From Cognatiluteimonas profundi (GTDB lineage: Bacteria > Pseudomonadota > Gammaproteobacteria > Xanthomonadales > Xanthomonadaceae), in contig NZ_VKHQ01000005.1 of NCBI RefSeq assembly GCF_009792795.1, positions 289,527 to 353,526 of the forward strand: a DNA stretch of 64,000 nucleotides, given 5' to 3'. The position numbers were made by a program, and so were the translations under genes. Every line of letters begins with the position of its first letter. The first letter of the stretch is position 1. This document shows positions 45,077 to 54,048 of this stretch, piece by piece. The notes beneath the pieces were generated by a model. That model saw only the letters and a program-made list of their open reading frames with translations. It did not search any database and was not told where the DNA came from.

Positions 45077-45544
45077 ATGGAACGTCCGATCGATCGCTGG
45101 TTCGCCAGGTATTCCGGCGACCACCAGGATGCGGTGAACCAGCGCATCCATGTCATCGCCGTGCCGGCGATCCTCGCCAGCGTGGTCGCGTTGCTGTGGT
45201 GCATCCCGGTTGTCGGCACCTGGTTCCGGCCGGGGCTGTGGGGCGCACTGGCGATGTTCGCCGCCTGGATGTTCTACAACCGCGCATCGCGCAAGCTCGG
45301 CTACGGGATGCTGCTGGTGTTCGTGGCGCTGGCGTGGGCCATGCGTGCACTGCAGGCCGCGATCGGCAGCCAGCAACTGGCGATCGCCGCCGCCATCGTC
45401 TTCGTCGTCGCCTGGATCGCGCAGTTCATCGGCCACCACATCGAAGGCCGCAAGCCGAGTTTCCTCACCGACCTGACCTACCTGCTGATCGGCCCGGCGT
45501 GGGTGCTGGCGAAGCTCTATCGCAAGTTCGGCTGGTCGTACTGA
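45077..45544 (+). CDS. Mpo1-like (DUF962) membrane protein
   Basis: 155 residues with about four membrane helices. Family marks are DAVNQRIHVIAVPAI near the N-terminus and IAQFIGHHIEGRKPSFLTDLTYLLIGPAW, whose histidines are the metal ligands in yeast Mpo1, an Fe-dependent 2-hydroxy fatty acid dioxygenase of alpha-oxidation. The ATG at 45077 follows CAGGAGACC. It ends in a TGATG overlap with the transporter gene. Confidence 0.88.
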   Translation: MERPIDRWFARYSGDHQDAVNQRIHVIAVPAILASVVALLWCIPVVGTWFRPGLWGALAMFAAWMFYNRASRKLGYGMLLVFVALAWAMRALQAAIGSQQLAIAAAIVFVVAWIAQFIGHHIEGRKPSFLTDLTYLLIGPAWVLAKLYRKFGWSY

Positions 45545-46449
45545 TGCGCGATCGCGCCGGCCTGCGCGGGCGCGACCTGTTCCTGGTGCTGGTCGTCTGC
45601 GTGGTGTGGGCCGGCAACTTCCTGACATCGGCTTTCGCGCTGCGCGAAATCCCGCCATTCCTGTTCACTGCCGTGCGCCTGGCGATCCTGGGGCTGGCGC
45701 TGGTCGCCTTCGTCCGCCCGCCGCCGCGCGGACAATGGCCGCGACTGCTGGCGGTGGCGCTGTGCAATGGCGTGCTGCATTTCGGCCTGAGCTTCTGGGC
45801 GCTGCACCTGGCCGGCAACCTGTCGTCGCCGGCGATCGTCATGCAGAGCTACGTGCCGATGGCGGCGCTGCTGGCCTGGTGGTGGCTGGGCGAACGCTTC
45901 GGCTGGCGCACGGGGGTGGCGATCGCGGTGAGTTTCGCCGGCGTGCTCGTGCTGGGCTTCGATCCGCTCGTGCTGCAACACCCGCAATCGTTGCTGCTGA
46001 TGCTGGTAGCGGCATTGTTCCTGGCGATCGGCACCGTGCTCATGCGCCCGCTGAAAGGCCTGGGCATGCTCAGCCAGCAGGGCTGGACCGCGCTCATCGC
46101 CATCCTGCCACTGCTGGCGCTGAGCGCGGTGTTCGAGCCCGGCGGTTTCGCGGCACTGCGCGCGGCAAGCTGGATCGGCTGGGGTGGTGCCGCGTATTCG
46201 GCGCTGTTTGCTTCGCTGCTGGGACACGGCCTGTATTACGTGCTGGTGCAGAAGCATCCCGTCGCCGAAGTCACGCCATGGCTGTTGCTGTCCCCTGTGC
46301 TGGCGATCGTGCTGGGCATCGTCGTGTGGGGTGACCGGCCTGGCCCGCAATTGTGGATCGGCGGCGCGATGGTGCTGGGCGGCGTGCTGCTGATCGCGCT
46401 GCGGGCGATGGCGCGCACGCGGCCGATGCCGCTGGCGGAGGAGCTGTGA
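45544..46449 (+). CDS. EamA/DMT family transporter
   Basis: 301 residues with ten predicted membrane helices in two EamA halves (start VVCVVWAGNFLTSAFALREIPP; second half LLLMLVAALFLAIGTVLM). It is probably an exporter of metabolites or amino acids (YdcZ/RhaT-like superfamily), with no specific substrate readable. It shares one base with the preceding Mpo1-like gene, so the two are co-translated. It ends 15 bases before a convergent gene. Confidence 0.88.
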   Translation: MRDRAGLRGRDLFLVLVVCVVWAGNFLTSAFALREIPPFLFTAVRLAILGLALVAFVRPPPRGQWPRLLAVALCNGVLHFGLSFWALHLAGNLSSPAIVMQSYVPMAALLAWWWLGERFGWRTGVAIAVSFAGVLVLGFDPLVLQHPQSLLLMLVAALFLAIGTVLMRPLKGLGMLSQQGWTALIAILPLLALSAVFEPGGFAALRAASWIGWGGAAYSALFASLLGHGLYYVLVQKHPVAEVTPWLLLSPVLAIVLGIVVWGDRPGPQLWIGGAMVLGGVLLIALRAMARTRPMPLAEEL

Positions 46450-46464
46450 TCCCGGCTCCGCGGC

Positions 46465-47322
46465 TCAGGGTGACTTGAACATGTCCGCGGTCGGCCGGAA
46501 GGCGCGCGGTGCGTAGCCGAAGGCGCGCGATGCAGGCGCGACGTCGAACACCAGGTCGCTGCGCAGGCGTGCAACGACCGCGTCCCCCATCCCGGTGCGT
46601 CCCAGCATCCGTGCCGACCATGCTGCCGCATGGAACAGCGGCGCCGGGATCTCGATCAATGCAGCGGGCGGCTGCAGCACCGCCAGCACGCGCGCGACCA
46701 TCTCGCGGTATTGCAGCGTCTCCCCGCCAGCAAGCGCGTAGGCCTGGCCGTGGGTAGCGACCGCATCGCAGGCCGCGAGCGCGGCGGCGGACAGGTCATC
46801 GACATGCACCGGCTGGCGCAGGCCGCAGGCATCGCGCGGCAACAGCATCCGGCCCCAGCGACGCGCGATGTTCGCGATGCGCGTCAGCGTCTGGTCGCGG
46901 CCAGCGCCATACACCAGGGTCGGCCGCAACAGGGTCGCCCCTGCACCGCGGATCGCCGCCGCGGCGAACACCGCGCGCTCGCCTTCGGCCAGTCGCAGCG
47001 CCAGGTCGCGTTCGGCCGGATCAACGGACGACGCCTTGACGTCGACGCTGGTCGAGCCGAATGCCACCACGCGCGCGGCGTCCAGTGTCGATTCCGCATA
47101 CCAGCGGCCGAAGTGATCCAGTGGCCCGCAACTGAAGATCGCGTCGACGCAAGCCGGCAGGTCGTCGACGCTCGACAGATCACCGCGCAGCCACTGCACG
47201 CCGGCCGACGCGGGTTGCGAATTGCGGGATACGCCAATCACGCTCCACTGCGCCGCCTGCAAGCGGGCCAGCAGCGACGCGCCGATCTGCCCACTGCCGC
47301 CAAAGACCAGCGCGCGCCGCAT
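46465..47322 (-). CDS. NAD(P)-dependent epimerase/reductase-like protein (atypical SDR)
   Basis: 285 residues. Rossmann N-terminus RRALVFGGSGQIGASLLARL (GxxGxxG-type), FSCGPLDHF, and a loop LRPTLVYGAGRD typical of extended/atypical SDR proteins; the catalytic YxxxK is not evident. ATG 47322 overlaps the nhaA stop (TGATG). Substrate unknown; the relatives are often called nucleoside-diphosphate-sugar epimerases. Confidence 0.82.
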   Translation of the reverse strand: MRRALVFGGSGQIGASLLARLQAAQWSVIGVSRNSQPASAGVQWLRGDLSSVDDLPACVDAIFSCGPLDHFGRWYAESTLDAARVVAFGSTSVDVKASSVDPAERDLALRLAEGERAVFAAAAIRGAGATLLRPTLVYGAGRDQTLTRIANIARRWGRMLLPRDACGLRQPVHVDDLSAAALAACDAVATHGQAYALAGGETLQYREMVARVLAVLQPPAALIEIPAPLFHAAAWSARMLGRTGMGDAVVARLRSDLVFDVAPASRAFGYAPRAFRPTADMFKSP

Positions 47323-48569
47323 CAGGTGTTGCCCCTGCCCGGCGCGGACGGCAAGGCCACGCGCAGCCACAGATACCCGCCCCCCGCTGCCAGCAACGAT
47401 GCGCAGAGGATGCCGAGCACGCTGGTGCGCGCCAGCTCGGGGGCATCGCCGAAGGCGAGCGACCCGATGAACAGGCTCATGGTGAAACCGATGCCGCAGA
47501 GTAGGCCCAGTCCGATCATGGACCGTGCATCCATGCCGTCGGGGAGTCGCGCCAGTCCGGCTGTCCGCGCCAGCAACGCCGCGCCGATCACGCCAATCGG
47601 CTTGCCCAGCAACAGGCCAAGCGCGACGCCCAGCGGCACCGGTTTCAACAGGTCGTCGGGCGTCAGCGCACCGAGCTGGAGACCGGCGTTGGCGAACGCG
47701 AACATCGGCAGGATCGCGTAGGCGACCCAGGGATGCAGCGCATGTTCGAGCGTCGCCAGTGGCGACGACGCGGTATCGACCGCGCCATCGTCGCGCGATC
47801 GATGCGGGATCATCAGGCCGGTGACGACACCGGCCAGCGTGGCGTGCACGCCGGACTTGAGCACGCAGACCCACACCACCACGCCGAGCAACAGGTAGGG
47901 CGTCAGTGCACGCACGCCGCTGCGATTGAGCATGGCCATCGCCGCGATGGCGACCCCGGCCCATGCCAGCGCGACACCCGACAGCCCACTGCTGTAGAAG
48001 AACGCGATGATGACGATCGCCGCGAGGTCGTCGGCGACGGCGATCGTCGACAGCAGCAGCTTCATCCCGACCGGCACCCGCGAGCCGAGCAGCGACAGGA
48101 TGCCCAGCGCGAACGCGATGTCGGTGGCCGCCGGGATCGCCCATCCGCGCATCGCCGCCGCATCGCCGTGGTTGATGCCCCAGAAGATGAGCGCCGGCAC
48201 CGCAACGCCGGCCGCCGCGCACAGCAGCGGCAGCAGCACCTGGTCGCGATCGGACAATTGCCCGCTCAACATCTCGCGCTTGAGTTCCAGCGCGACGAGC
48301 AGGAAGAACACCGCCATCAGGCCGTCGTTGATCCACAGCAGCAATGGCTTGGCGATCTGCAGGTCGCCGATCACCACGGCCACCGGCATCGAGCGGAAGC
48401 CGTCGTACCAATTTTGCAGCGGCGAGTTGGCGCACAGCAGCGCCAGCATCGCGGCGGCGATCAGCAGGATGCCGCCGGACGACTCCAGCCGGAGGAATTC
48501 GACCAATGCGTGCAGCGCGCGGTCGGGAAGCCTGCGCACCACCTCGGGTACGGCGCTGGTGTCGGTCAT
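47322..48569 (-). CDS. nhaA: Na+/H+ antiporter NhaA
   Basis: 415 residues, 12-helix NhaA. The ion-binding paired aspartates lie in STIAVADDLAAIVIIAFF; also ATDIAFALGILSLLG and FTMSLFIGSLAFG. Exchanges Na+ for H+ at high pH. ATG 48569. Slightly longer than E. coli NhaA (388) through its N- and C-terminal tails. The epimerase-like gene is translationally coupled behind it, and nhaD lies 55 bases upstream on the same strand. Confidence 0.95.
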   Translation of the reverse strand: MTDTSAVPEVVRRLPDRALHALVEFLRLESSGGILLIAAAMLALLCANSPLQNWYDGFRSMPVAVVIGDLQIAKPLLLWINDGLMAVFFLLVALELKREMLSGQLSDRDQVLLPLLCAAAGVAVPALIFWGINHGDAAAMRGWAIPAATDIAFALGILSLLGSRVPVGMKLLLSTIAVADDLAAIVIIAFFYSSGLSGVALAWAGVAIAAMAMLNRSGVRALTPYLLLGVVVWVCVLKSGVHATLAGVVTGLMIPHRSRDDGAVDTASSPLATLEHALHPWVAYAILPMFAFANAGLQLGALTPDDLLKPVPLGVALGLLLGKPIGVIGAALLARTAGLARLPDGMDARSMIGLGLLCGIGFTMSLFIGSLAFGDAPELARTSVLGILCASLLAAGGGYLWLRVALPSAPGRGNT

Positions 48570-48624
48570 GCCCGCATTGTAGCGACGCGGGCAAATCGTC
48601 CCGCCGCGATCCCCTGCAAGCGTG

Positions 48625-50052
48625 TCAGCCTGGCGGCGGGAACAGGCTCGCGTTGACCCACAGGTGCGTGGCGACGCTGGCCGCGTAGCCCAGCGCAATG
48701 GCCCATGTCCACTTGAGGTGCCCGAAGAACGTGTACTGGCCGCGTGCCTGTCCCATCAGCGCGACGCCAGCGGCGGATCCGATCGACAGCAGGCTGCCAC
48801 CGACGCCCGCGGTGAGGGTGACCAGCAGCCATTGGCCGGTGCTCATGTCGGGATTCATCTGCAGCACGGCCACCATCATCGGGATGTTGTCCAGCACCGA
48901 GGACAGCAGTCCGACGAGGATGTTGGCGGTGGTCGGCCCCAGTCCACCGTAGAAATGCTGCGAGGCCAGCGCCAGGTAGCCACAGAATCCGAGCGCGCCG
49001 ACGCACATGATCACGCCGAAGAAGAACAGCAGCGTGTCCCATTCGGCGCGCGCGACCTGCTCGTAACTGTCGAAGGAATCGATCTCGCCCGGCGTGCCTT
49101 CGGGCTCGAAGCCAACGATCGCCAGTTGCCGGTTGCTGCGGTCCAGCTGCCAGCCATACAGCTTGAGCAGCGCCAGTCCCGTGATCATGCCAAGGAATGG
49201 CGGCAGCCCGAGGAAGCTGTGGAAGGCGACGGCCAGCAGGATGGTCACCGCGAACAAGGCCACGATCCCGCCAGCGCCGCGCTTCATCCGCACGTGGTCG
49301 CCGCTGTTCTGCGGAACACCGCGCGGCACCGCGAAGTGCATCAGCAGCGCCGGCACCAGCCAGTTCACCAGCGCCGGCAGGAACAACGCGAAGAATTGCC
49401 AGAAACCGACGACGCCGCGCTGCCACACCATCAGCGTGGTGATGTCGCCGAAGGGACTGAAGGCGCCACCGGCATTGGCCGCGACCACGATGCTGATGCA
49501 GCCCAGGGTAATGAAGCGCGCATTGCCCGCCCCAACCGCCAGCAACACCGCGCACAGCACCAGCGCCGTGGTGAGGTTGTCCAGGAACGGCGACAGCAGG
49601 AAGGCGATTCCGCCCGTGATCCAGAACAGCGAGCGGTATCCCAGGTTGCGTCGCAGCAGCCAGCAACGCAGCGCCTCGAAGACGTTGCGCTCGCTCATCG
49701 CGTTGACGTAGGTCATCGCCGCGAGCAGGAACAACAACAGCTCGGCGTATTGCAGCAGGTAGCCACCCACCGCGGCATGCGCCAGCTCCGGCATCCCCTG
49801 GCGCGCGGTGACGGCGGCCAGCAGCGCCCAGATCACGCCCGCGGCCAGCATCACCGGCTGCGACTTGCGCAGGTGGGTGAACTCCTCCAGCACGACCATG
49901 ACGTAGGCCAACGCGAACAGCGCCAGCGCGGCGTATCCGGCCCAATGCGTGGTGAGGTTCACCTGCGGTACGGCGGCAAGGGCTGCGCCCGGGATGCAGG
50001 CGGCAACGCCGCCAGCCAGCAGCGGGAGGGAGCGGCGAACGACATCGATCAT
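48625..50052 (-). CDS. nhaD: Na+/H+ antiporter NhaD family
   Basis: 475 residues, NhaD of the ion transporter superfamily, about 12 helices after a cleavable-looking N-terminus (LPLLAGGVAACIPGAALA). Diagnostic stretches are SPFLDNLTTALVLCAVLL, NAGGAFSPFGDITTLMVW and SSVLDNIPMMVAVL. ATG 50052. It forms with nhaA a same-strand pair of unrelated sodium exporters, which suggests life with alkaline or saline stress. Confidence 0.93.
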   Translation of the reverse strand: MIDVVRRSLPLLAGGVAACIPGAALAAVPQVNLTTHWAGYAALALFALAYVMVVLEEFTHLRKSQPVMLAAGVIWALLAAVTARQGMPELAHAAVGGYLLQYAELLLFLLAAMTYVNAMSERNVFEALRCWLLRRNLGYRSLFWITGGIAFLLSPFLDNLTTALVLCAVLLAVGAGNARFITLGCISIVVAANAGGAFSPFGDITTLMVWQRGVVGFWQFFALFLPALVNWLVPALLMHFAVPRGVPQNSGDHVRMKRGAGGIVALFAVTILLAVAFHSFLGLPPFLGMITGLALLKLYGWQLDRSNRQLAIVGFEPEGTPGEIDSFDSYEQVARAEWDTLLFFFGVIMCVGALGFCGYLALASQHFYGGLGPTTANILVGLLSSVLDNIPMMVAVLQMNPDMSTGQWLLVTLTAGVGGSLLSIGSAAGVALMGQARGQYTFFGHLKWTWAIALGYAASVATHLWVNASLFPPPG

Positions 50053-50158
50053 GTGGGTCGGGCTCGGGCGGGCGACCTGCCGGAGTTTAACCGCGGCATC
50101 CGCAGCATCGGCCGCTCGCGCATCCGCGCCTGCGCCGACGCGCCAGCAACTCGAATGA

Positions 50159-51454
50159 TCAGGGCGCGCGGAAGTGCTTCTGCAGCCCGGTCCAGCACGC
50201 TTGATAGTCGCGCTGCCGATGCGTGGCATCGAGCGCCTGTCGCGTCGGGCGAATGACGCCGCGCGTCTCGAACATGAAGGCCATGGTGTCGGCGATGACG
50301 TCGGGCCTGGACAGGTCGGCGTTGCTGGCCTTCTCGAAGGTCGCCGCATCGGGCCCGTGCCCGGTCATGCAGTTGTGCAGGCTGGCGCCGCCGGGCGCGA
50401 AGCCCTCGGCCTTGGCGTCGTACACGCCGTGGATCAGCCCCATGAACTCGCTGGCGACGTTGCGGTGGAACCACGGCGGCCGGAACGTATCCTGCGCCAC
50501 CAGCCAGCGCGGCGGGAAGATCGCGAAATCCATGTTGCCGACGCCCACCGTATCGGTCGGCGAGGTCAGCACCAGGAAGATCGACGGATCCGGATGATCG
50601 AAGCTGATCGAGCCGATCGTGTTGAAGCGGCGCAGGTCGTACTTGTACGGTGCGTAGTTGCCATGCCACGCGACCACGTCGAGCGGCGAATGCCCGATAT
50701 GGGCGCGCCACAGGTGGCCCTGGAACTTGGCGATCAGCTCGAAGTCGCCTTCGCTGTCCTCGAAGGCGGCATTGGGCGACAGGAAATCACGGGGATTGGC
50801 CAGGCCATTGCTGCCGATCGGGCCAAGGTCCGGCAGGCGCAGCAGGGCGCCGAAGTTCTCGCACACATAACCGCGCGCGCTGCCTTCAGGCAGGGCCACG
50901 CGGAAACGCACGCCGCGCGGGATGACGGCGATCTCCTGCGGCTCGATGTCGAGCACGCCGAGCTCCGTCTCGATGTGCAGGCGACCCTGCTGCGGCACGA
51001 TCAGCAGTTCGCCGTCGGCATCGTAGAAAAAGCGTCCTTGCATGTCGCGATTGGCGGCATAGACATGGATGCCGACACCGCTCTGCGCGGCCGGCGAGCC
51101 GTTGCCGGCCATGGTCAGCAGGCCGTCGATGAAGTCGGCCGGGGATTCGGGCATCGGCAGCGGATTCCAGCGCAACTGGTCGGGCGTCACCGGGCCGTCG
51201 CCGAAATCGCTGTGGAAATCCCCACTGGATGCGAACGGTGCGAACGTCCCGTGCATCGCCGCCGGGCGGATGCGGTACAGCCAGCTCCGCCGGTTCTCGC
51301 TGCGTGGCGCCGTGAACGCGGTGCCCGACAACTGCTCGGCATACAGCCCATGCGCCACGCGCTGCGGTGAATTGCGGCCCACCGGCAACGTGCCCGCGAC
51401 TGCTTCGGTCGCGAGACTGTTGCCGAACCCCGACTGGTATCCGTTCGATTTCAT
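50159..51454 (-). CDS. hmgA: Homogentisate 1,2-dioxygenase
   Basis: 431 residues, full-length HmgA. It opens the ring of homogentisate to maleylacetoacetate. The iron-site region [18 protein letters not shown] with later [11 protein letters not shown] holds the His-Glu-His ligands. The start [18 protein letters not shown] is the family N-terminus. It is downstream of hppD on the same strand; the 68-base gap contains a palindromic repeat. Confidence 0.97.
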   Translation of the reverse strand: MKSNGYQSGFGNSLATEAVAGTLPVGRNSPQRVAHGLYAEQLSGTAFTAPRSENRRSWLYRIRPAAMHGTFAPFASSGDFHSDFGDGPVTPDQLRWNPLPMPESPADFIDGLLTMAGNGSPAAQSGVGIHVYAANRDMQGRFFYDADGELLIVPQQGRLHIETELGVLDIEPQEIAVIPRGVRFRVALPEGSARGYVCENFGALLRLPDLGPIGSNGLANPRDFLSPNAAFEDSEGDFELIAKFQGHLWRAHIGHSPLDVVAWHGNYAPYKYDLRRFNTIGSISFDHPDPSIFLVLTSPTDTVGVGNMDFAIFPPRWLVAQDTFRPPWFHRNVASEFMGLIHGVYDAKAEGFAPGGASLHNCMTGHGPDAATFEKASNADLSRPDVIADTMAFMFETRGVIRPTRQALDATHRQRDYQACWTGLQKHFRAP

Positions 51455-51462
51455 TCCGGTTC

Positions 51463-51487
51463 CGTAGGGCGGGTTTCAACCCGCCGC
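51463..51487. repeat. Intergenic palindromic repeat between hppD and hmgA
   Basis: CCGTAGGGCGGGTTTCAAC, followed by a CCGCC-rich arm that closes the palindrome. The first 19 bases are identical to the copy on the minus strand at 33051-33075, 18 kb away. Here it lies between two genes of one pathway, so it may set relative mRNA levels. Confidence 0.8.
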
Positions 51488-51522
51488 CTGTGAGGTGATT
51501 GAAATCCGGTGACGGGTGTTCG

Positions 51523-52629
51523 TTACAGCACGCCGCGCTTCATCTGGTCGCGCTCGATGCTCTCGAACAGCGCCTGGAAATTGCCTTCGCCGAAACCTTC
51601 ATTGCCCTTGCGCTGGATGATCTCGAAGAAGATCGGGCCAATCGCGTTGGTGGTAAAGATCTGCAGCAGCTTGCGCTGCTTGGTCTCCAGGTCGGCGTCG
51701 ATCAGGATCCTGTTGCGCGTCAGCCGCGCGACGTCCTCGCCATGGTTCGGCACGCGCTCGTCGATCACCTCGAAGTAGGCATCGGGCGTGTCGAGGAATT
51801 CGACCCCCGCCTCGCGCATCTTCTCGACCGTCGTGTAGATGTCGTCGGTGAAGCAGGCGATGTGCTGGATGCCCTCGCCCTGGTAGGCGTCGAGGTATTC
51901 GTTGATCTGCGACCTGGGGTCGTTGCTCTCGTTGAGCGGAATGCGCACGACGCCGTCGGGCGCGGTCATCGCCTTGGACACCAGGCCGGTCTTGGCGCCC
52001 TTGATGTCGAAGTAGCGGATCTCGCGGAAGTTGAACAGCCGCTCGTAATAGTCCGACCACTTCTGCATGTTGCCGAAGTAGAGGTTGTGCGTGAGGTGGT
52101 CGATGAAGGTCAGCCCGAAGCCCTTGGGGTGCTGGTCGGCGCCCTGCACCGGCAGGTAGTCCTCGTACATCGATCCGGCGTCGCCATAGCGGTCGACCAG
52201 GTACAGCATGCAATCGCCGATGCCCTTGACCACCGGCGCATCGACCGCCTTGGTTTCGGGCTTGTGGTCGATGGCTTCACCGCCATTGCCGATCACCGTC
52301 CGGCAGACCTCGTCGGCCGGCTTGCGGAAACGGATCGCGAAACCACAGGCGCTCGGCCCATGCGCCCTGGCGAAGTCCGCCGCGAAGGAGTCGGGATCCT
52401 CGTTGACGAGGAAGTTGACGCCGCCCTGGCGGTACACCGTGATCGGACGCGTCCTGTGCTGCAGCACGGCAGTGAAACCCATGCGCGTGAAGTAGTCGCG
52501 CAGCAGGTCGCCCTGCCCCTGCGGCGCCGCGAACTCGACGAATTCGAAGCCGTCGATGCCCATCGGATTCTCGAAGGTCGTCACCTGCATCCCGAGGTTG
52601 GGCGTGGTGGCGCTGGTCTGTGCGTGCAT
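51523..52629 (-). CDS. hppD: 4-hydroxyphenylpyruvate dioxygenase
   Basis: 368 residues, HPPD. It converts 4-hydroxyphenylpyruvate to homogentisate. Iron ligands are expected in TFIDHLTHNLYFG, GIQHIACFTDD and GPIFFEIIQRKG; the C-terminal FGEGNFQALFESIERDQ is diagnostic. ATG 52629 has GAGG five bases upstream. A TATAAT box inside a long inverted repeat lies 35 bases upstream. With hmgA it forms the first half of tyrosine catabolism; maiA-fahA are at 28.5-30.3 kb. Confidence 0.97.
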   Translation of the reverse strand: MHAQTSATTPNLGMQVTTFENPMGIDGFEFVEFAAPQGQGDLLRDYFTRMGFTAVLQHRTRPITVYRQGGVNFLVNEDPDSFAADFARAHGPSACGFAIRFRKPADEVCRTVIGNGGEAIDHKPETKAVDAPVVKGIGDCMLYLVDRYGDAGSMYEDYLPVQGADQHPKGFGLTFIDHLTHNLYFGNMQKWSDYYERLFNFREIRYFDIKGAKTGLVSKAMTAPDGVVRIPLNESNDPRSQINEYLDAYQGEGIQHIACFTDDIYTTVEKMREAGVEFLDTPDAYFEVIDERVPNHGEDVARLTRNRILIDADLETKQRKLLQIFTTNAIGPIFFEIIQRKGNEGFGEGNFQALFESIERDQMKRGVL

Positions 52630-52951
52630 GGGGGCCTCGCTGAAGGCAATCGGGCGAATGCCGATTATAACGTGGGGCATTCGGCGCAAATAACACCGCG
52701 AACCATCGCTCCGGCTGGGCTCTGGGCAGCCCCTCCCGTCCAGCCGCAACTCCGCCTGCGGACGGCGCGACGACCACGGTGCGCTCGCACGAGCCGACGA
52801 CGCTTGGCTGGCAGTGCGGCATTTGCTTTTTTTCCGGGCGGCAGGTTCAATGCCCGCCACGACGCCAGGGGATGGAACGGCGCCGGGGATCTACCGCAAG
52901 GATTGCGGTAAGCCATCGCCGCCAAGGCGATCGTTGCACAGGGAGGTGCGC
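52630..52951. other. Divergent regulatory region hppD / virB1
   Basis: About 320 bases. The left part holds the hppD promoter and inverted repeat. A run of seven to eight T near 52826-52833 has no convincing hairpin before it. The virB operon promoter must be in the right part but no clear -35/-10 pair was seen. Open frames here lack domains. Confidence 0.5.
52655..52683 (-). promoter_or_regulatory. hppD -10 box within an 8+8 bp inverted repeat (operator candidate)
   Basis: On the minus strand a perfect TATAAT (52669-52664) lies in the 13-base spacer of an exact inverted repeat, CGAATGCC (52655-52662) and GGCATTCG (52676-52683). The RNA would start near 52657, leaving a ~28-base leader. The -35 is weak. 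The geometry suggests a repressor that blocks RNA polymerase, perhaps released by a tyrosine metabolite (inference). Confidence 0.6.
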
Positions 52952-53596
52952 GTGTTACCCGACATGGAAGTCATGAACTGCCAGGCGCTGGCGGTTCCGA
53001 ACGCCGTGATGCAGCACGTCGTCAACGTCGAGTCGTCGTTCAATCCGTTCGCCATCGGCGTTGTCGGGGCGAAGCTCGTGCGCCAGCCGCGCAACCTCCC
53101 CGAGGCGATCGCCACGGCAAGGATGCTCGAAACCCGCGGCTACAACTTTTCCCTCGGCCTGGCCCAGGTCAACCGCTACAACCTCGACAAATACGGCCTG
53201 CACTCGTATGCGCAGGCCTTCGGCGCCTGCGCCAACCTGCAGGCCGGCGCACGCATCCTCGCCGGCTGCCTCGCGCGTGCCGGTAACGACTGGGGTCGCG
53301 CCTTCAGTTGTTACTACTCGGGCGATTTCACCACCGGATTCCGCAGCGGTTACGTGCGCAAGGTGATGTCGCTCTGGAAACGAGCCGATGCACAGGCGCC
53401 CGCGACGCCATCACGCGCAATCGCCATCGTCGCGGCACCCACGGCGAGCGGACAGACCACCGTGCCGGTGCCGACGCACACTCACCTCGATCCCGACGCT
53501 GGACTGGCCGACGGCGGCAGCGTGCCGGAGCCGGAGTCCTCCGGCGCTCCGGTGGCGACGCCGTCCCCGCACGTGGATGAGGCGTTCGTGTTCTAG
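52952..53596 (+). CDS. virB1: Type IV secretion VirB1-like lytic transglycosylase
   Basis: 214 residues from GTG 52952, with an ideal GGGAGG five bases upstream. Transglycosylase (SLT-like) domain: catalytic Glu in VVNVESSFNPFAIG, then SLGLAQVNRYNLDKYG and AGARILAGCLARAGNDWGRAFSCYYSGDF. A ~70-residue Pro/Ala/Thr-rich C-terminal tail follows. No obvious signal peptide is present, as in other xanthomonad VirB1 proteins. It opens the peptidoglycan for the secretion channel and is the first gene of the virB run here. Confidence 0.92.
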   Translation: MLPDMEVMNCQALAVPNAVMQHVVNVESSFNPFAIGVVGAKLVRQPRNLPEAIATARMLETRGYNFSLGLAQVNRYNLDKYGLHSYAQAFGACANLQAGARILAGCLARAGNDWGRAFSCYYSGDFTTGFRSGYVRKVMSLWKRADAQAPATPSRAIAIVAAPTASGQTTVPVPTHTHLDPDAGLADGGSVPEPESSGAPVATPSPHVDEAFVF

Positions 53597-53606
53597 CAAA
53601 AGGCCT

Positions 53607-53624
53607 CGTGGCATCGACGCCACG
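53607..53624 (+). other. Intercistronic hairpin virB1-virB2
   Basis: CGTGGC-ATCGAC-GCCACG, a perfect 6-bp stem with no T-run, in the 65-base gap between virB1 and the pilin gene. It may be a processing or stability element giving virB2 more mRNA than virB1. Confidence 0.5.
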
Positions 53625-53661
53625 GGCAGGGATTCACCCGCAGTCAACCAGGAGATCGGCA

Positions 53662-54048
53662 ATGAATGGAATCAATCGCGCACCGAACCGCAACCCAGCC
53701 CTGCGCCGGGGCTTCGTCCGCAGATGGACATGGCTGCTGCTGGCCATGCCGGGCCTGGTCATGGCCCAGGCGGCCCCGGATTTCGGCGGCACCGACAGCA
53801 AGGTCACCGGCTTCCTGCAGAACATCAACGGCCTGCTCAACCTGGCGTCGATTGCGGTGGTGACCATCGCGGTGATCTTCGCCGGCTACCAGATCGCGTT
53901 CGCCCACAAGCGCATCTCCGACGTGGCGCCGATCCTCATCGGCGGATTCCTGATCGGGGCCGCGGCGCAGATCGCCAAGATGCTGGTGGGGGACACCGGC
54001 GGCGCGGTCGCCATGGTGATGCACGTGCTGCCAGCGCTGTATGCGTAA
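53662..54048 (+). CDS. virB2: Type IV secretion major pilin VirB2
   Basis: 128 residues. Long signal peptide ending LLLAMPGLVMAQA, then a short mature protein with two hydrophobic helices (LLNLASIAVVTIAVIFAGYQIAFAH and APILIGGFLIGAAAQIAKML), the TrbC/VirB2 pattern. AGGAGATCGGCA precedes ATG 53662. It overlaps virB3 by eight bases. Confidence 0.92.
   Translation: MNGINRAPNRNPALRRGFVRRWTWLLLAMPGLVMAQAAPDFGGTDSKVTGFLQNINGLLNLASIAVVTIAVIFAGYQIAFAHKRISDVAPILIGGFLIGAAAQIAKMLVGDTGGAVAMVMHVLPALYA

Noticed and set aside
46465..48594. 709-codon minus-strand open frame across the epimerase and nhaA region
   Set aside because: Only its last 285 codons are a real protein; the rest is an out-of-frame shadow of nhaA.
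52800..52840. T-run near 52826 as terminator
   Set aside because: No stable stem precedes it on the plus strand and none follows in the minus direction.
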